Positions 1 to 9,734 of a stretch of DNA of 22,831 nt are shown here, piece by piece (position 1 is the stretch's first letter; each line of letters opens with the position of its first letter). Where the stretch lies: contig CALSCR010003498.1 of assembly GCA_943704495.1 (NCBI GenBank), forward strand, positions 1-22,831, in the 5' to 3' direction. The DNA comes from Pigoraptor chileana. Its lineage: Eukaryota; Opisthokonta; Filasterea. Under the pieces are notes generated by a model. It did no database searches. It had not been told where the DNA came from and was given only the letters and a program-made list of their open reading frames with translations. The position numbers and the translations under genes were made by a program.

Positions 1-70
<70 letters not shown>

Positions 71-75
71 CTCAC
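1..75. repeat. (CA)n microsatellite in channel intron 5
   Basis: An uninterrupted CA run fills about the first 62 bases, followed by a slightly broken run up to the donor of the channel's fifth intron at 75-74. In the sense of the channel gene it reads as TG repeats starting at the splice donor. Confidence 0.95.
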
Positions 76-1378
76 CTGGTGTTTGAGTATGGCCTCCACA
101 TCGGTAGAGGGCAGGTCGTCGCCCATAATAACCACACGCATGTCCTTCTGCGAGTGCGAGTTGCTGAAAAACTCCCTCACGAAATTGCGTAGGCCGATCG
201 CAGTGACCTCGCCGATGATAATCACGTGACTGCTGCCGCCCTTGACGGTCGCGTACGAATCACTGCACGGCGAAAGAATGCACACAACACCCATACACAC
301 AGACACACATACACACATACACACATACCACATACACACATTATGCATATATATATATATATATATGCGAGCACCCGACAGCAGAATACGCATACACGTA
401 TGCATAAATACACACATTCATATAAAAGCACAGACAACAGTCAGCTTTTCACAAAGGCAGTGGGACAAAATGGAAATGGAGGTTGTATAGTGCGGTTCAA
501 ACTATCGAGGAACGAATGGCACTCACACATCACATAGCACACATACAGACACACGAACAGACACGCATGTATGTACACGAACAACTATAACGCATACACA
601 CTCACACATAAATAAGAACACGACTGACCTTTTGTAAGGCGAGTGAGACATGAGAAGAGTGACGAGCTTTGTGGTTTGCGAGGAAATGAAAAAGACGCCG
701 AGAATAATGAGGGCGCAGTCCACCATTCGGGTGTACGCATTCGCAGCGGTGATGTCGCCATACCCGACAGTGCTGCACACATGCACGGCGGTGGTGGGGA
801 CCGCGAGGGAAGGTCACGTGGGCGTTTCAACTCAATCAATGCGGGTCATGTTGGAAGAACACGCATATACACAAACACACACGCACGCACACACACACGA
901 CACACACACAAACAGAAACAACGCCAGAAGACGGTCCTGCAAGCACACCTGTAGGTCACAACCATGAAGTACAGTGAGTCGTGCCAGTAGACCATGTGTG
1001 AGTCCCAGCCCGCCGAGTACCGCTCCACAAAATTGATCAGAGACGCAGACAGAAAAATCATGCCAAAGATCATCATAACAAGCGCAGTCGCCTCCCTCTC
1101 GATCTCTGCGATAATGCAGTGGGTGAGAGACCATTGAGACATGCGAAGCACACAAAACAGCACACAAAAACACGCATGCACACACACACACACACACACA
1201 CACACACCACACACCACACACGCACACACACACACACACCCACGCACACACACCCACGCACACACACTCATCTCTGTCTCTCTCTCTCACTCACTCACAC
1301 GCACACACACTCACACACTCACGCACACTCACTCACACACACTCACTCACACACACTCACACTCACACACGCATGCAT

Positions 1379-1424
<46 letters not shown>

Positions 1425-2214
1425 CGTACCCGAGCGTCCAAACGACATGAGGCGGTAATTGCGCAAGACCTTTACGACTCGCAATAGCCGGGGCAACTCA
1501 AGTGCCTCGTAGTTTTTGATGACGAGGTTCACAAAGAACGGCATAATTGAGATAAAGTCGACAATTGCATAAAACGTAAAGATATGCGAAAGTCGGTCGC
1601 GCGCCATAACAAATTGGATCACGTAATCGACAATAAAAGCAACCGTCACAACGGCCTCGAGAGCGAAAATAATCGTCGGTGCCGACGAATTGCACGCTAG
1701 GAGCCCCGTGTATGTTTCGGCGACGTACAAAAGACACGAGAAGATTGTAATGCACATTTGGAACACATTCTGCACATGAGATGTGGCGGGAACGAGCCGT
1801 CAGCACGTGTACTATTGCACGTGGACACGCCAGCGTCTGTAATTCGGCATTGTGAGAGTGAGAACAGACACTCACCCATGTGATTCCAATCTTGGACGAC
1901 ACGTGCATCTTGACGCGGAGTCGCCTCAGCCAGGTGCCCTTGCCATGCAAAAAGCGCACCTGCCGCGCCCATTGCTTTTCAGGGGACACGCGCGTCAGCA
2001 TGTAGTAGATGGAGCGTATTGTTCGCGCGGCAACAACGCCGAGCACAAGCGCAACAAACGGCACCACGTAGACGAGCACAGACTTCCACCAGTCACTGGG
2101 ATCCCGCATCAGCACAATTGGGCAAAGGGCTTCGTCTGCACCCGCCATTATGCCGCCGGTGGGAAGACCGCACGCGGCGTCCCCCGGGACGCACGTGCCG
2201 TTTGCGGACGCCAT
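76..2214 (-). CDS. KCNMA1: BK/Slo-type calcium-activated potassium channel alpha subunit, 5' part (partial)
   Basis: Five exons join in phase: 2214-1876, 1769-1430, 1105-949, 772-629 and 262-76. They give 389 residues before the gene leaves the window. The exon 1 product carries a hydrophobic segment before S1 (SVLVYVVPFVALVLG), matching the extra S0 helix of Slo channels. Exon 2 holds S1 to S4, with spaced basic residues in LPRLLRVVKVLRNYR. Exons 3-4 hold S5, pore and S6, with the potassium filter STVGYGD split across an intron. Exon 5 starts the first RCK domain (SSHVIIIGEVTAIGLRNF), the cytoplasmic calcium-gating module, and resembles the start of RCK1 in animal BK channels. The family passes potassium out of the cell in response to voltage and calcium. 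RCK2 and the calcium bowl would lie to the left. Donors are GTGAGT, GTACGT, GTGTGC, GTCAGT and GTGAGT. The start is the first Met of exon 1. Assignment to Slo1 rather than another Slo is inference. Confidence 0.88.
263..628 (-). repeat. Channel intron 4 with CA-rich and (TA)n tracts
   Basis: This intron holds imperfect CA repeats (about 289-340) running into a TA tract at 347-366, then further CA-rich sequence. Donor GTCAGT and acceptor GTGCAG flank it on the minus strand. I see no other function. Confidence 0.8.
1106..1429 (-). repeat. Channel intron 2, almost wholly CA/CT microsatellite
   Basis: About 245 of the 324 bases (1179-1422) are CA or CACT repeats on the plus strand, including a pure CA run at 1379-1421 next to the donor. 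On the sense strand the intron begins GTACGT and runs straight into TG repeats. The long His/Thr- or Cys/Val-rich open frames here are repeat translations, not genes. Confidence 0.9.
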
Positions 2215-2665
2215 CAGCGCTCACCACCCGGTCGCCGTTGGGCCAGCTGCCGACCACTCTGTCACGCACTGGGAGTCGTCGTGTGTATCGGCGCACAACA
2301 ACAACAACACGACAGACACAACAACAACAACAACCACAACAACAACTGCTGGGAGACACACTCTTCAACATGACGATGAAGATGCAAGGGGGTGGAGGCG
2401 GGTATGTGCGTCACAGAGTGAGTGGCTGCGGTTGTCGTCTGCCGGGCGGGAACTGTTCGTTGAACAATTAATTACCCGAGCACTCGCATACTATTTGTGA
2501 AGTCGCAACCATGACGTCACAAACGTACAGCTGAGTAACACTCTGGCGGCACTCGCGCTCTACATGTATGTACTGACATCGATTACTGAAGCACTTTTAA
2601 TCTGAATTGTTTCGCTGGAGTTCACATCTCGTTTTTGGTCTGTTGAAAGAATCCCCTGAACTGCA
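2215..2665. promoter_or_regulatory. Divergent upstream region between channel and PPAT genes
   Basis: About 450 bases separate the two starts, which point away from each other, so the region probably holds both promoters. It contains an imperfect CAA-repeat (about 2297-2346) and the palindrome TGACGTCA at 2512-2519. I see no coding sequence. Promoter activity is inferred from position only. Confidence 0.5.
2512..2519. promoter_or_regulatory. CRE/ATF-type palindrome TGACGTCA
   Basis: A perfect eight-base palindrome lies about 150 bases upstream of the PPAT start and 300 bases upstream of the channel start. It is identical to the full cAMP-response element bound by CREB/ATF-type bZIP proteins in animals and fungi. 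One such site in 450 bases has a chance probability below one per cent at even composition, but use in this organism is unproven. Confidence 0.35.
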
Positions 2666-4413
2666 ATGGCTGATTGTGTGTCTCCCTCGCGGGCGTTCCG
2701 CTGGGGCCTCGTTGTGATGGACGGATTCGCATCAAATCGCACACCAAGCGCAGACAGGGACTTTAACGAGCTCGTATCGCACGCCGTCTCACAAGCAGCA
2801 TCGGCATGCACAGACGGCCTCATTGTGCTTACTGCGCGGGGGAATGGAGGGGGATGTCTTTCACTTGGGTCCGTATCCCTCGGCCGCATCGAGGCGTATT
2901 TGATGGCTGCATATGCTTCCGCAAGCGCTGTTGCACTCGCGCGTGACCAGCCGTTCTTCGCGTGCGATGTCGTATTTGAGGAGACGGAGCCATATCCCTC
3001 CATCGCACGGCCGGAAATCGAGGCTTTATTTTTTTGCGCCTCCGATTTGAGTGCGGATTTCGACTGTTCGCACTCTGCATTGCTTGGCAACCGACCCTCT
3101 TCGCTGGGCCCGCTGCAAGTGGTACTGGTCGACGGCCACCAGGCAGCGTGTGCAGCCAATCTTGATGCACACACAAAGCTCCCGAACGCAGCGCAAATGC
3201 CTGTGAGCGCAAATGAAGCCGCGTTGGTTGCAAGAGACGCGGAGGCCACACACACCCCCACGGCGCTTGCGTTTGGGCACCGCAGCTGTTGCCTCGGGGG
3301 GACATTTGACCATCTTCACGCCGGACACAAGGTGCTGCTGACGGTGGCCGCTCTCGCCGCAACACACAGGATGGTGTGCGGTGTCACGGGTGGGTCCGTG
3401 TGTGCGGTTCAGTGGCATTTGCTTGGGGTTTGCACCCATCTATTGTGGGGTGGACACGCCGCACACTCGTATGCGTCGTGTGTGCTATCATCATCTGCAG
3501 TGACGCACGCCTGTCTGTATTCACATCATGTATATGGCAATCGCATGCAGGCGATGCACTGCTGAAGTACAAGAAGTTTGCGACTGCTTTGGAGCCACTA
3601 GAAACGCGCATCACGTCTGTCCTGTCATTTCTTGGTCGGATAAGAAACCTCAGTGTATTCCACGTGGAGGTGTGTGCGTGCTGCTGCAACATCCCTTTCT
3701 CTCTCTCTACATCAGCCCTAGCCCTCACCCATCCGCTGCCCTGGCCTGGTCCCCGTGCTCACGCGGCGCCTCTCTCGCCGTCCCTCGCGACGTCCCTTTT
3801 CATTTTTGAATGTCGTCCATTTGCTCTGCTCTGAAACTCACTCGGCGATGCATATGCAGACACCCGAAATTGTCGATGTGTACGGACCAGCTGGAACAGA
3901 TCCCGATCTTCAAATCATAATTGTCTCTGAAGAGACCAGCGCAGGCGCTGTGACTAGTGAGTGCGCCTGTTTGTGCATATGTGTGTATGCATATGTAGAG
4001 GTGTATATGTGTACTGTTGCGTGTGCCCGCCTGTGTATATTTGCTTATGTATGTACCTGTGTATGTATATGACTGTATCTGTGTAAGTCTGGAGTGTGCT
4101 CGTGTGCACTTGCATTATATACGTACTTGTGTGGTATACATGTGCACGCCGTGTGTCTACGCATGCCTGTGCGTGTGTGTATATGCATGTGCGTTGACCT
4201 GCGTGTGTGTTGTTTGTGTGTGCCTCATACACACCCGCATTAATGCATTATTTCGCAGTCAACGACAAGCGGGCGGAAAGCGGCCTTGCTGCCCTTGCCG
4301 TGCACGTGATCGGTCTCATCGGAGAGTCCGGTGGGCAGTCACGTGATAAGCTTAGCTCGACAATGCTGAGGGACTGGCAGCTCAGACACACCGGCCACTC
4401 CGCTCTCCACTGA
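2666..4413 (+). CDS. CAB4: Phosphopantetheine adenylyltransferase, eukaryotic type, monofunctional
   Basis: Four exons join in phase: 2666-3389, 3551-3669, 3860-3956 and 4259-4413, giving 364 residues. The enzyme transfers AMP from ATP to 4'-phosphopantetheine, giving dephospho-CoA, the penultimate step of coenzyme A synthesis. The nucleotidyltransferase motif GGTFDHLHAGHK lies near residues 211-222 and carries the HxGH ATP-binding signature. Downstream are DALLKYKKF, ETRI, DVYGPAGTDPDLQ, INDKRAESGL and the closing KLSSTMLRDW motif, in the order seen in yeast Cab4 and the PPAT half of human COASY. No dephospho-CoA kinase domain follows: the stop comes about ten residues after the last motif. 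The first 200 residues are an extension I cannot assign to a domain. The start has G at -3 and G at +4. Donors are GTGGGT, GTGTGT and GTGAGT. The 3' end faces the glycosyltransferase fusion gene. Confidence 0.9.
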
Positions 4414-4419
4414 GAGCGG
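4400..4419 (+). other. Perfect hairpin across the PPAT stop codon
   Basis: CCGCTCTC at 4400-4407 and GAGAGCGG at 4412-4419 form an eight-base-pair stem with a four-base loop that contains the first base of the stop codon. Such a GC-rich hairpin could affect termination of translation or 3' processing, but it may be chance. Confidence 0.4.
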
Positions 4420-4965
4420 TGAGAGTGTGACAGCCGGTGATCCTCAGTGACGTGCGCTTCCTCGCGATACTTGAATTGAATGAACTGCGAAATGGCAGGC
4501 AGAACTGCTTTCGTTTTGTTATGCACTTCAATGCATTTCGAGTGGGTGTTCATGCGTCATCTTGCTGACCGTGTTGAGAAAGGGACTCGCGGGAGTAGGG
4601 TGTGGGGCAGGGCTAGGGTTATTGTTAGGGATAGGGTTGGGTGTGAATAGTGTAACTCTTTTTGGGGTGTGCGTTCGCTGTCACCAAGGCTACTTATTGG
4701 TAAGTACCAATTTGCTGTCACTGACCAACGACCACACTCAGGCTGGCCTTCCTCACGTGACATTGATTGACTTTTATACAGCAGTCAATGGGTACTACAG
4801 TCACGCTGGTGACCGTACGCAAGCTCCATCAGCGCGCACACGCACACGCACACGCATACGCACACGCACACATACACAAAACCACACTGCAAGGGAAGCC
4901 GTGCGGACGGGCATTTCCCACCCCACCAAGCGACCCCACGCGCACATCCCACCGGCGTCGGGTGA
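4414..4965. other. Convergent intergenic region with G-run cluster
   Basis: This stretch separates the 3' ends of the PPAT and glycosyltransferase genes. It holds a G-rich block at 4591-4641 and a short CA-rich tract at about 4838-4875. I see no coding exon. Both 3' untranslated regions and polyadenylation sites should lie here, but no canonical AATAAA stands out. Confidence 0.6.
4591..4641 (+). repeat. G-quadruplex-capable cluster with telomere-like TAGGG repeats
   Basis: Eight runs of three or more G occur within 51 bases with spacers of two to nine bases, which fits a G-quadruplex motif several times over. Part of it reads CTAGGGTT, TTAGGG and ATAGGGTT, resembling degenerate copies of the TTAGGG telomere unit. 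It lies between two converging genes. Confidence 0.6.
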
Positions 4966-7900
4966 CTATCGGGACGCAATGGCGCGCATCACCGCGAGTC
5001 TGTACATCGAAACCTCCCAGCGGTCGACACTGTCTATCCCGTGATAGAATAGTGCCGAGTCACGTGCGCCGCTCACCAGGCGCTTTCGCAGCTCGCTGTC
5101 GCCCGCCGCCCTCCGCAGTTCCGCCGCGAGTGACGGCGCATGCCCAAAGACCGTCACAAGGCCATTGCGCTCGTGCACAATGCGGCCCCGCATGGGCGCC
5201 TGGCCGTCCAGCGGCGCCACTATCGCACAGCCTGCCGCAAATGCCTCTGCCGAATTCGTGCCGAGCGCCGTCGCGTAAATGTCCGCCATGCGCAGATAAA
5301 AGGGAAGCTCTTGGCGGTCAGCGAGTGCAAAAAACACGCGCTCTTCCACGCCGATCAGCTTTGCCGTCGCCATCACTTTCTCTGCGTTGGTCTGGTTCTG
5401 TCCCAACGCAATGAGGCCAAACTGCCCGTCCAGCTCCTTCAGCGCGTACAGCAGCGCAAGTGGCGACTCCTGCATGACGGGATCTGCAATGTGCACAATC
5501 CGGATTTTGATGGGAAAGCGCTCAAGAAACGTTGCTCGAAAGTTGGCAAATTCAGAAGCATACAAATCGACCTTGAAGCGGTCCGGTGCAACCCTTGTCG
5601 ACATGCGCCATATCTTTTCCGGGGGTACGATTGACTTCACCGAGACGATTTCTGCAGCGATAAGCGATAGGGGCCACACAAAGTCCGCCGTCGGCAGCCC
5701 AATCCCGCAACACGGACCGTCCTCGGTCTCGTCTCCGGAGACAGAGCACACCACCTTCACGCCGGGAACGGGCCTGCGGGTGGCGAACGTACACGCTGCG
5801 CCCCCGCCAAACGCACGCACAACATGTACTTTGATCTGTTGAATCACCGCAATGTAGTCCGCCTCCGCAACAGGAAGGACTTGCAAGCCCTGGACAACCG
5901 ATTGATCGGAATCCTTGCCGTTCATAATGAGAACGAACACCTCATCGAAGAAGCCGAGCGGGTTGAAGTATTCTGCACTCGCGGGATGGGTTTGCGGTGC
6001 GCTAATTGTCAGCACTGTGCTTGATGGTGCCACGGAACGGCGTCCAGGCGCACGCACACACTGCACAAAACAGACACATACACACAACACAGCAACACAA
6101 CAACGCAACAACACAAGGCAGACCAGCACCAAACACCCTCCAAACCCACCTTTGAGCTTCCCGTCAGATAGCTCAAGGTACTTGCTGATGGGCAACGCAA
6201 CCACAACGGCAAGTCGATAGGGCCTGTCTGGACTCGGGAGGACAATCGGCTTTTTGGTAAACACCCGTGTGTAAATATCCGTCAGCTCCTTCTCGCGGAC
6301 CATGAGCTCCTCGGTCGCCATCTGACGTATGCGTGGAGACGAAGTGACGAGAGCATAACATCACGCAAAACGTCAGTTACCCATTCGTTGTTGAGAAAAG
6401 CTTGAGCTTGTCCGCCTTGCCTATTATCACTCACGACCAACCCTAACCTGCATCAATGTGGAATTACACTGCACCACAAGCCCACATCCCAAACACACAC
6501 ACACACACACGCACATACAAGACAGTCCAGACTCACCATTTGTGACGTGCCACAGCTGATGACGCGGAACATTGTTATCTGCCGCGCGGCAAGAAAGTTG
6601 TTCAGGTGATTGAGCATTGTCCTCTCCGGCACCGTAATCTGGCTTTCGAATCGCGTGCGGAAGACAGACAGGTGTGTCGCCAGCTTCTCCCACTCGCCGC
6701 TGAGCCCCAGTGCCTTGCCGAGGCATATACCCGCGGGACGATAGGACGAGTCGAATGACAGCGCCCTATCGAAGAATCCGCGAAGCACCTCTTTGCGCAT
6801 GAGGTGCACGCGCAGCGACGGACGCGCAAACATGGTCGCATATCCTAGAAGGAAGTTTCCGATTGTGTGTGCGCGCGTCTGGTCTGAGCACATTTTGAGC
6901 TGCGGCATTAGCTTGACGGGGTCGAGACTCCCGCCGTGTCGCACCTCTATCTTCTGGATCATACGCGTCTCTGCCTGGGCAATGAGACCGGCCTTGCCCA
7001 TCGATTGCGTCATTTGCGCTGCGTGCACGCGGTAGAGATATAGCCCTGCAGTCGTGCGTGGAATGGCGGGAAACAACTCCACAATGCGCAACCAGTAGTC
7101 CCAGTCCTCCACGCCCGTCAAGTCCGTGTCGAAAAAACCAACTGCCGCAAACGCCGATCGCCGCCACATGAAAGACGCGAGACCGGGCCAGTAGTAGAGC
7201 ATCTCAAACGGAGTGATGACGCGATTATCGCCAATCCCAGACTTTATCGCATTCGTAGAGTCAATGCTGTAGTACTGTCCATGGCCAAACCCGGCCTCTG
7301 GGAATTCCCTGAAGAGATCAATCAGACGCTCGATGAAGCGAGGGAGGAAGACATTATCCGCCGACCCCCACGTGAGCAGAGGCGCTTTTGCCGCGCGCAA
7401 GCCCGTATTCAGCGCAGTGGGGAGGCCGGCGTGCTCTCCCGTGACCACGCGGAACCGCGCGTCCCCAAGCGACTCGACGTAACGGACAGAGTCGTCTGTC
7501 GAGCCATCATCTACAACAATGGCCTCGAAATTGGCGTGCGTCTGATAGAGCAGGCTCTCCATTGCCATTTTCATAAAGGGCATTCCATTGAAGCACGGAA
7601 TGACCACTGAAACGTCGGGGCTCCGAGGCGCCTCAGCAAACCTTGACGGCTGGAATGCGGGCAGCTTGTACGTCCCGCGCGCGGGGACATAGTCCTCCCA
7701 CGCCACGGGCGTACCATTACCCGCAAACACAGACCCGTCGCCGCTGCCATTCGCATCCGATGCATCGCCCCCCGCGGCCGCCGCGGCCGCCGCCGCGATA
7801 GCGCCTCCCGCCCTCGTGCTTAGCATCTTCTGGCGAAGGCGACCAAGAAGCGTGGGCTCTGTCGCATTCGGCCGGCTCGCGGCTTCCAGTGCGACCGCAA

Positions 7901-9734
7901 GGACAATGTCTGCATACGCATTGGTGGGTGATCGGTATGCATTGCTAGTAGGGGCAAACGGGGTGCCTGTGTCGCCTTTGGTTGCAATGTCCCCAAGCGC
8001 CTTGCTGAGCATTGCCTGGATTGTGCGCAGAAACGACCCAACCACGAAGCCCGTGCCCACGAGATCCGGCTCCGACAGCAGCCAAAAATTGGTCATGGAG
8101 AAGGCGGCAAAGTCCTCCCTGGCAGACTCCGCGTCCGTTATGCCGATGTGCGCGTGCGACAGCATGTTCATCCACCACCGCACCCCCGGAGGTTCGGAAA
8201 CCAGCAATGTGTTTGCGTGCTCGCCCACGAAATGCATGCATGCAGCCTGCGCGACCCGCGGCAGCTGCCCAACGACAACCAAGTAGGCGTGTCGCGACCC
8301 GACAAAGAGCTTCCCGAGAGTTTCAAAGATGCGGACGTAGTACACGGTGTGGTTTGCGATGCCATCGGGAGGCCGCTCCGACAGTCTCAGAAGCACTGTA
8401 AGCTTGTGCCCGTCGACGTCTCCGCGCAGCAATCGAACAAGCAGCTGTGTGGCGCCGGTGGCACTGCCGATTGGCGGGAGGAGAGTGCGGATGCCGTCCA
8501 CGAGAAGGCCCGTCTGCTCTGTGGGTGGCGGGCGTGCTCCGCCCACGCGCAGGTCGGATGCCGTCACATTCCGCACAAAAAGCGCACCGTCCAAGGTTGT
8601 GGTGCCAATGTTGAATATGTCGGCGCGCGAAGTGATGAGCAGCTTTTTGGGAAGCTGGTCGTAGTTGCGGGCCAGGAGGTATGAAGCAATGGTCAGTACG
8701 CACTGGCGCGGGAATGTGCCCCGGATGGGATTCAGCTCGTCGAATTCTCGGGCGAGAGAGTCTGGCAGGCCCATCGCCGACGCAACCACCTTGATTTTGC
8801 GGTAGAAAGCGGCGACAGATGCGGCAAAGGCAATCTGTCGCACGCCGTCGACAACGACGACGCTGGGCGAGGTGCGCGCCATGATGCTCTCCATCACCGC
8901 AATGGCCCTCGCAAATTCGGTGGCGGGCATTGGTCTGGCCCTGGCATTCACAGCAACATCGTTCTATCGAGATCGTGTGGAGAGGGCGAGAGAGACCAGA
9001 GAAGAGAAGACCAGAAAGTAAGCACAGATCGAGGGGTGTAGTGCATGATTGAATAGAGCTTCCAATAGATCCCCAGTCCTGAGACGGTCACCGTAATCGA
9101 ACGATAGCCTACCTGTCGCAACCCGCACTGGCACAATCACCACCCTAGACAAGTCAACACACGCAAATGTGCACCACATGGCATACACTACACACATGCA
9201 CTGAAACACACTCACCTGTTCGTCGGTCAGGTCGAGTTCGACGGAAACGTCCGGAATAACGCCAAAAATGTCAAGAACCGCCGATATCTCACTCGTGCGG
9301 GGCCCTGCCGCGCAGAGAAAAGTCAGCACCGTGCTGTTTGCGCCCCGCCGCCGCATCTCCATGTACGGCATGACAAGCCTCAGCGCCTCCTCTGGAGTGC
9401 CGACGACAAAGAGGGCGACCGCGTGGGGCACGCCCGACGCCGCAGACCAGCCCGTACGCAGCTCGTGCAGGCTGTCGGGGTCCACGTGCCAGCGCTCCAC
9501 CACATCGCGTGCGCCGATGGAGAGGGCGGCCCCGTGATGATCAATGGCCGCGCGGCCCAAACCTACGGCGGCAAGCGTCTCGAATGTGTCCTCAGACAAT
9601 TCAGAAAAACGCCCGCCGACGCTCACAAGGTACGACTCGAACACGGCCATGTACCCGCAGAAGACCAGGAGCAGGAAGAGACCAACGAGCGTGAGGGAGC
9701 GCCCCCCCACCGCCCGCCGCCCGCACACACTCAT
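4966..9734 (-). CDS. Type II membrane fusion: degenerate UDP-GlcNAc 2-epimerase-like domain + GT2 + GT4-like glycosyltransferases
   Basis: Proposed exons are 9734-9216, 9112-9012 (weakly defined), 8940-6537, 6321-6150 and 6014-4966; they sum to a multiple of three (about 1,414 residues). A signal anchor lies at residues 14-32 (LTLVGLFLLLVFCGYMAVF). Residues about 104-525 follow a WecB/GNE epimerase: VGTPEEA for GTRPEA, AAFYRKIKV, NIGTTTLDG for TGNT.ID, and ITDAESAREDF for TDSGGIQEE. The usual catalytic Asp, Glu and His positions read Val, Ala and Arg. After an Ala/Gly linker comes GT2: SVVIPCFNG, VVDDGSTDDS, LTWGSADN and GVEDWDYWLRI. The last two exons give a GT4-like domain ending SAEAFAAGCAIVAPLDG; the first Glu of the usual EX7E pair is Thr. 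I infer a Golgi enzyme adding two sugars, acceptor unknown. Joining the GT4 part rests on a phase-0 GTGAGT/CAG intron at 6536-6322. The alternative is two genes, the second starting at 6321. Confidence 0.75.
6015..6149 (-). other. Stop-free, 3n-length intron in the glycosyltransferase fusion gene
   Basis: This 135-base intron (donor GTGGGT, acceptor CACAG) has no in-frame stop and a length divisible by three, so retention would insert 45 Cys/Val-rich residues. Removal restores KLKVLTISAPQ, which reads as ordinary protein sequence. The inserted residues come from CA/CAA-rich DNA and look non-coding. Confidence 0.65.
7765..7803 (-). repeat. Ala/Gly-coding GC-rich linker tract
   Basis: A GCC/GCG-rich run on the coding strand encodes a stretch of Ala flanked by Gly, between the epimerase-like and GT2 domains of the fusion protein. 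It reads as a flexible interdomain linker. Confidence 0.75.

Noticed and set aside
1119-1487. Long His/Thr-rich plus-strand frames and Cys/Val-rich minus-strand frames
   Set aside because: They are translations of CA/TG microsatellites inside a channel intron flanked by good splice sites.
8148-8684. 178-codon plus-strand frame inside the glycosyltransferase gene
   Set aside because: Shadow of the GC-rich coding exon on the opposite strand; the minus frame carries the recognisable domain.
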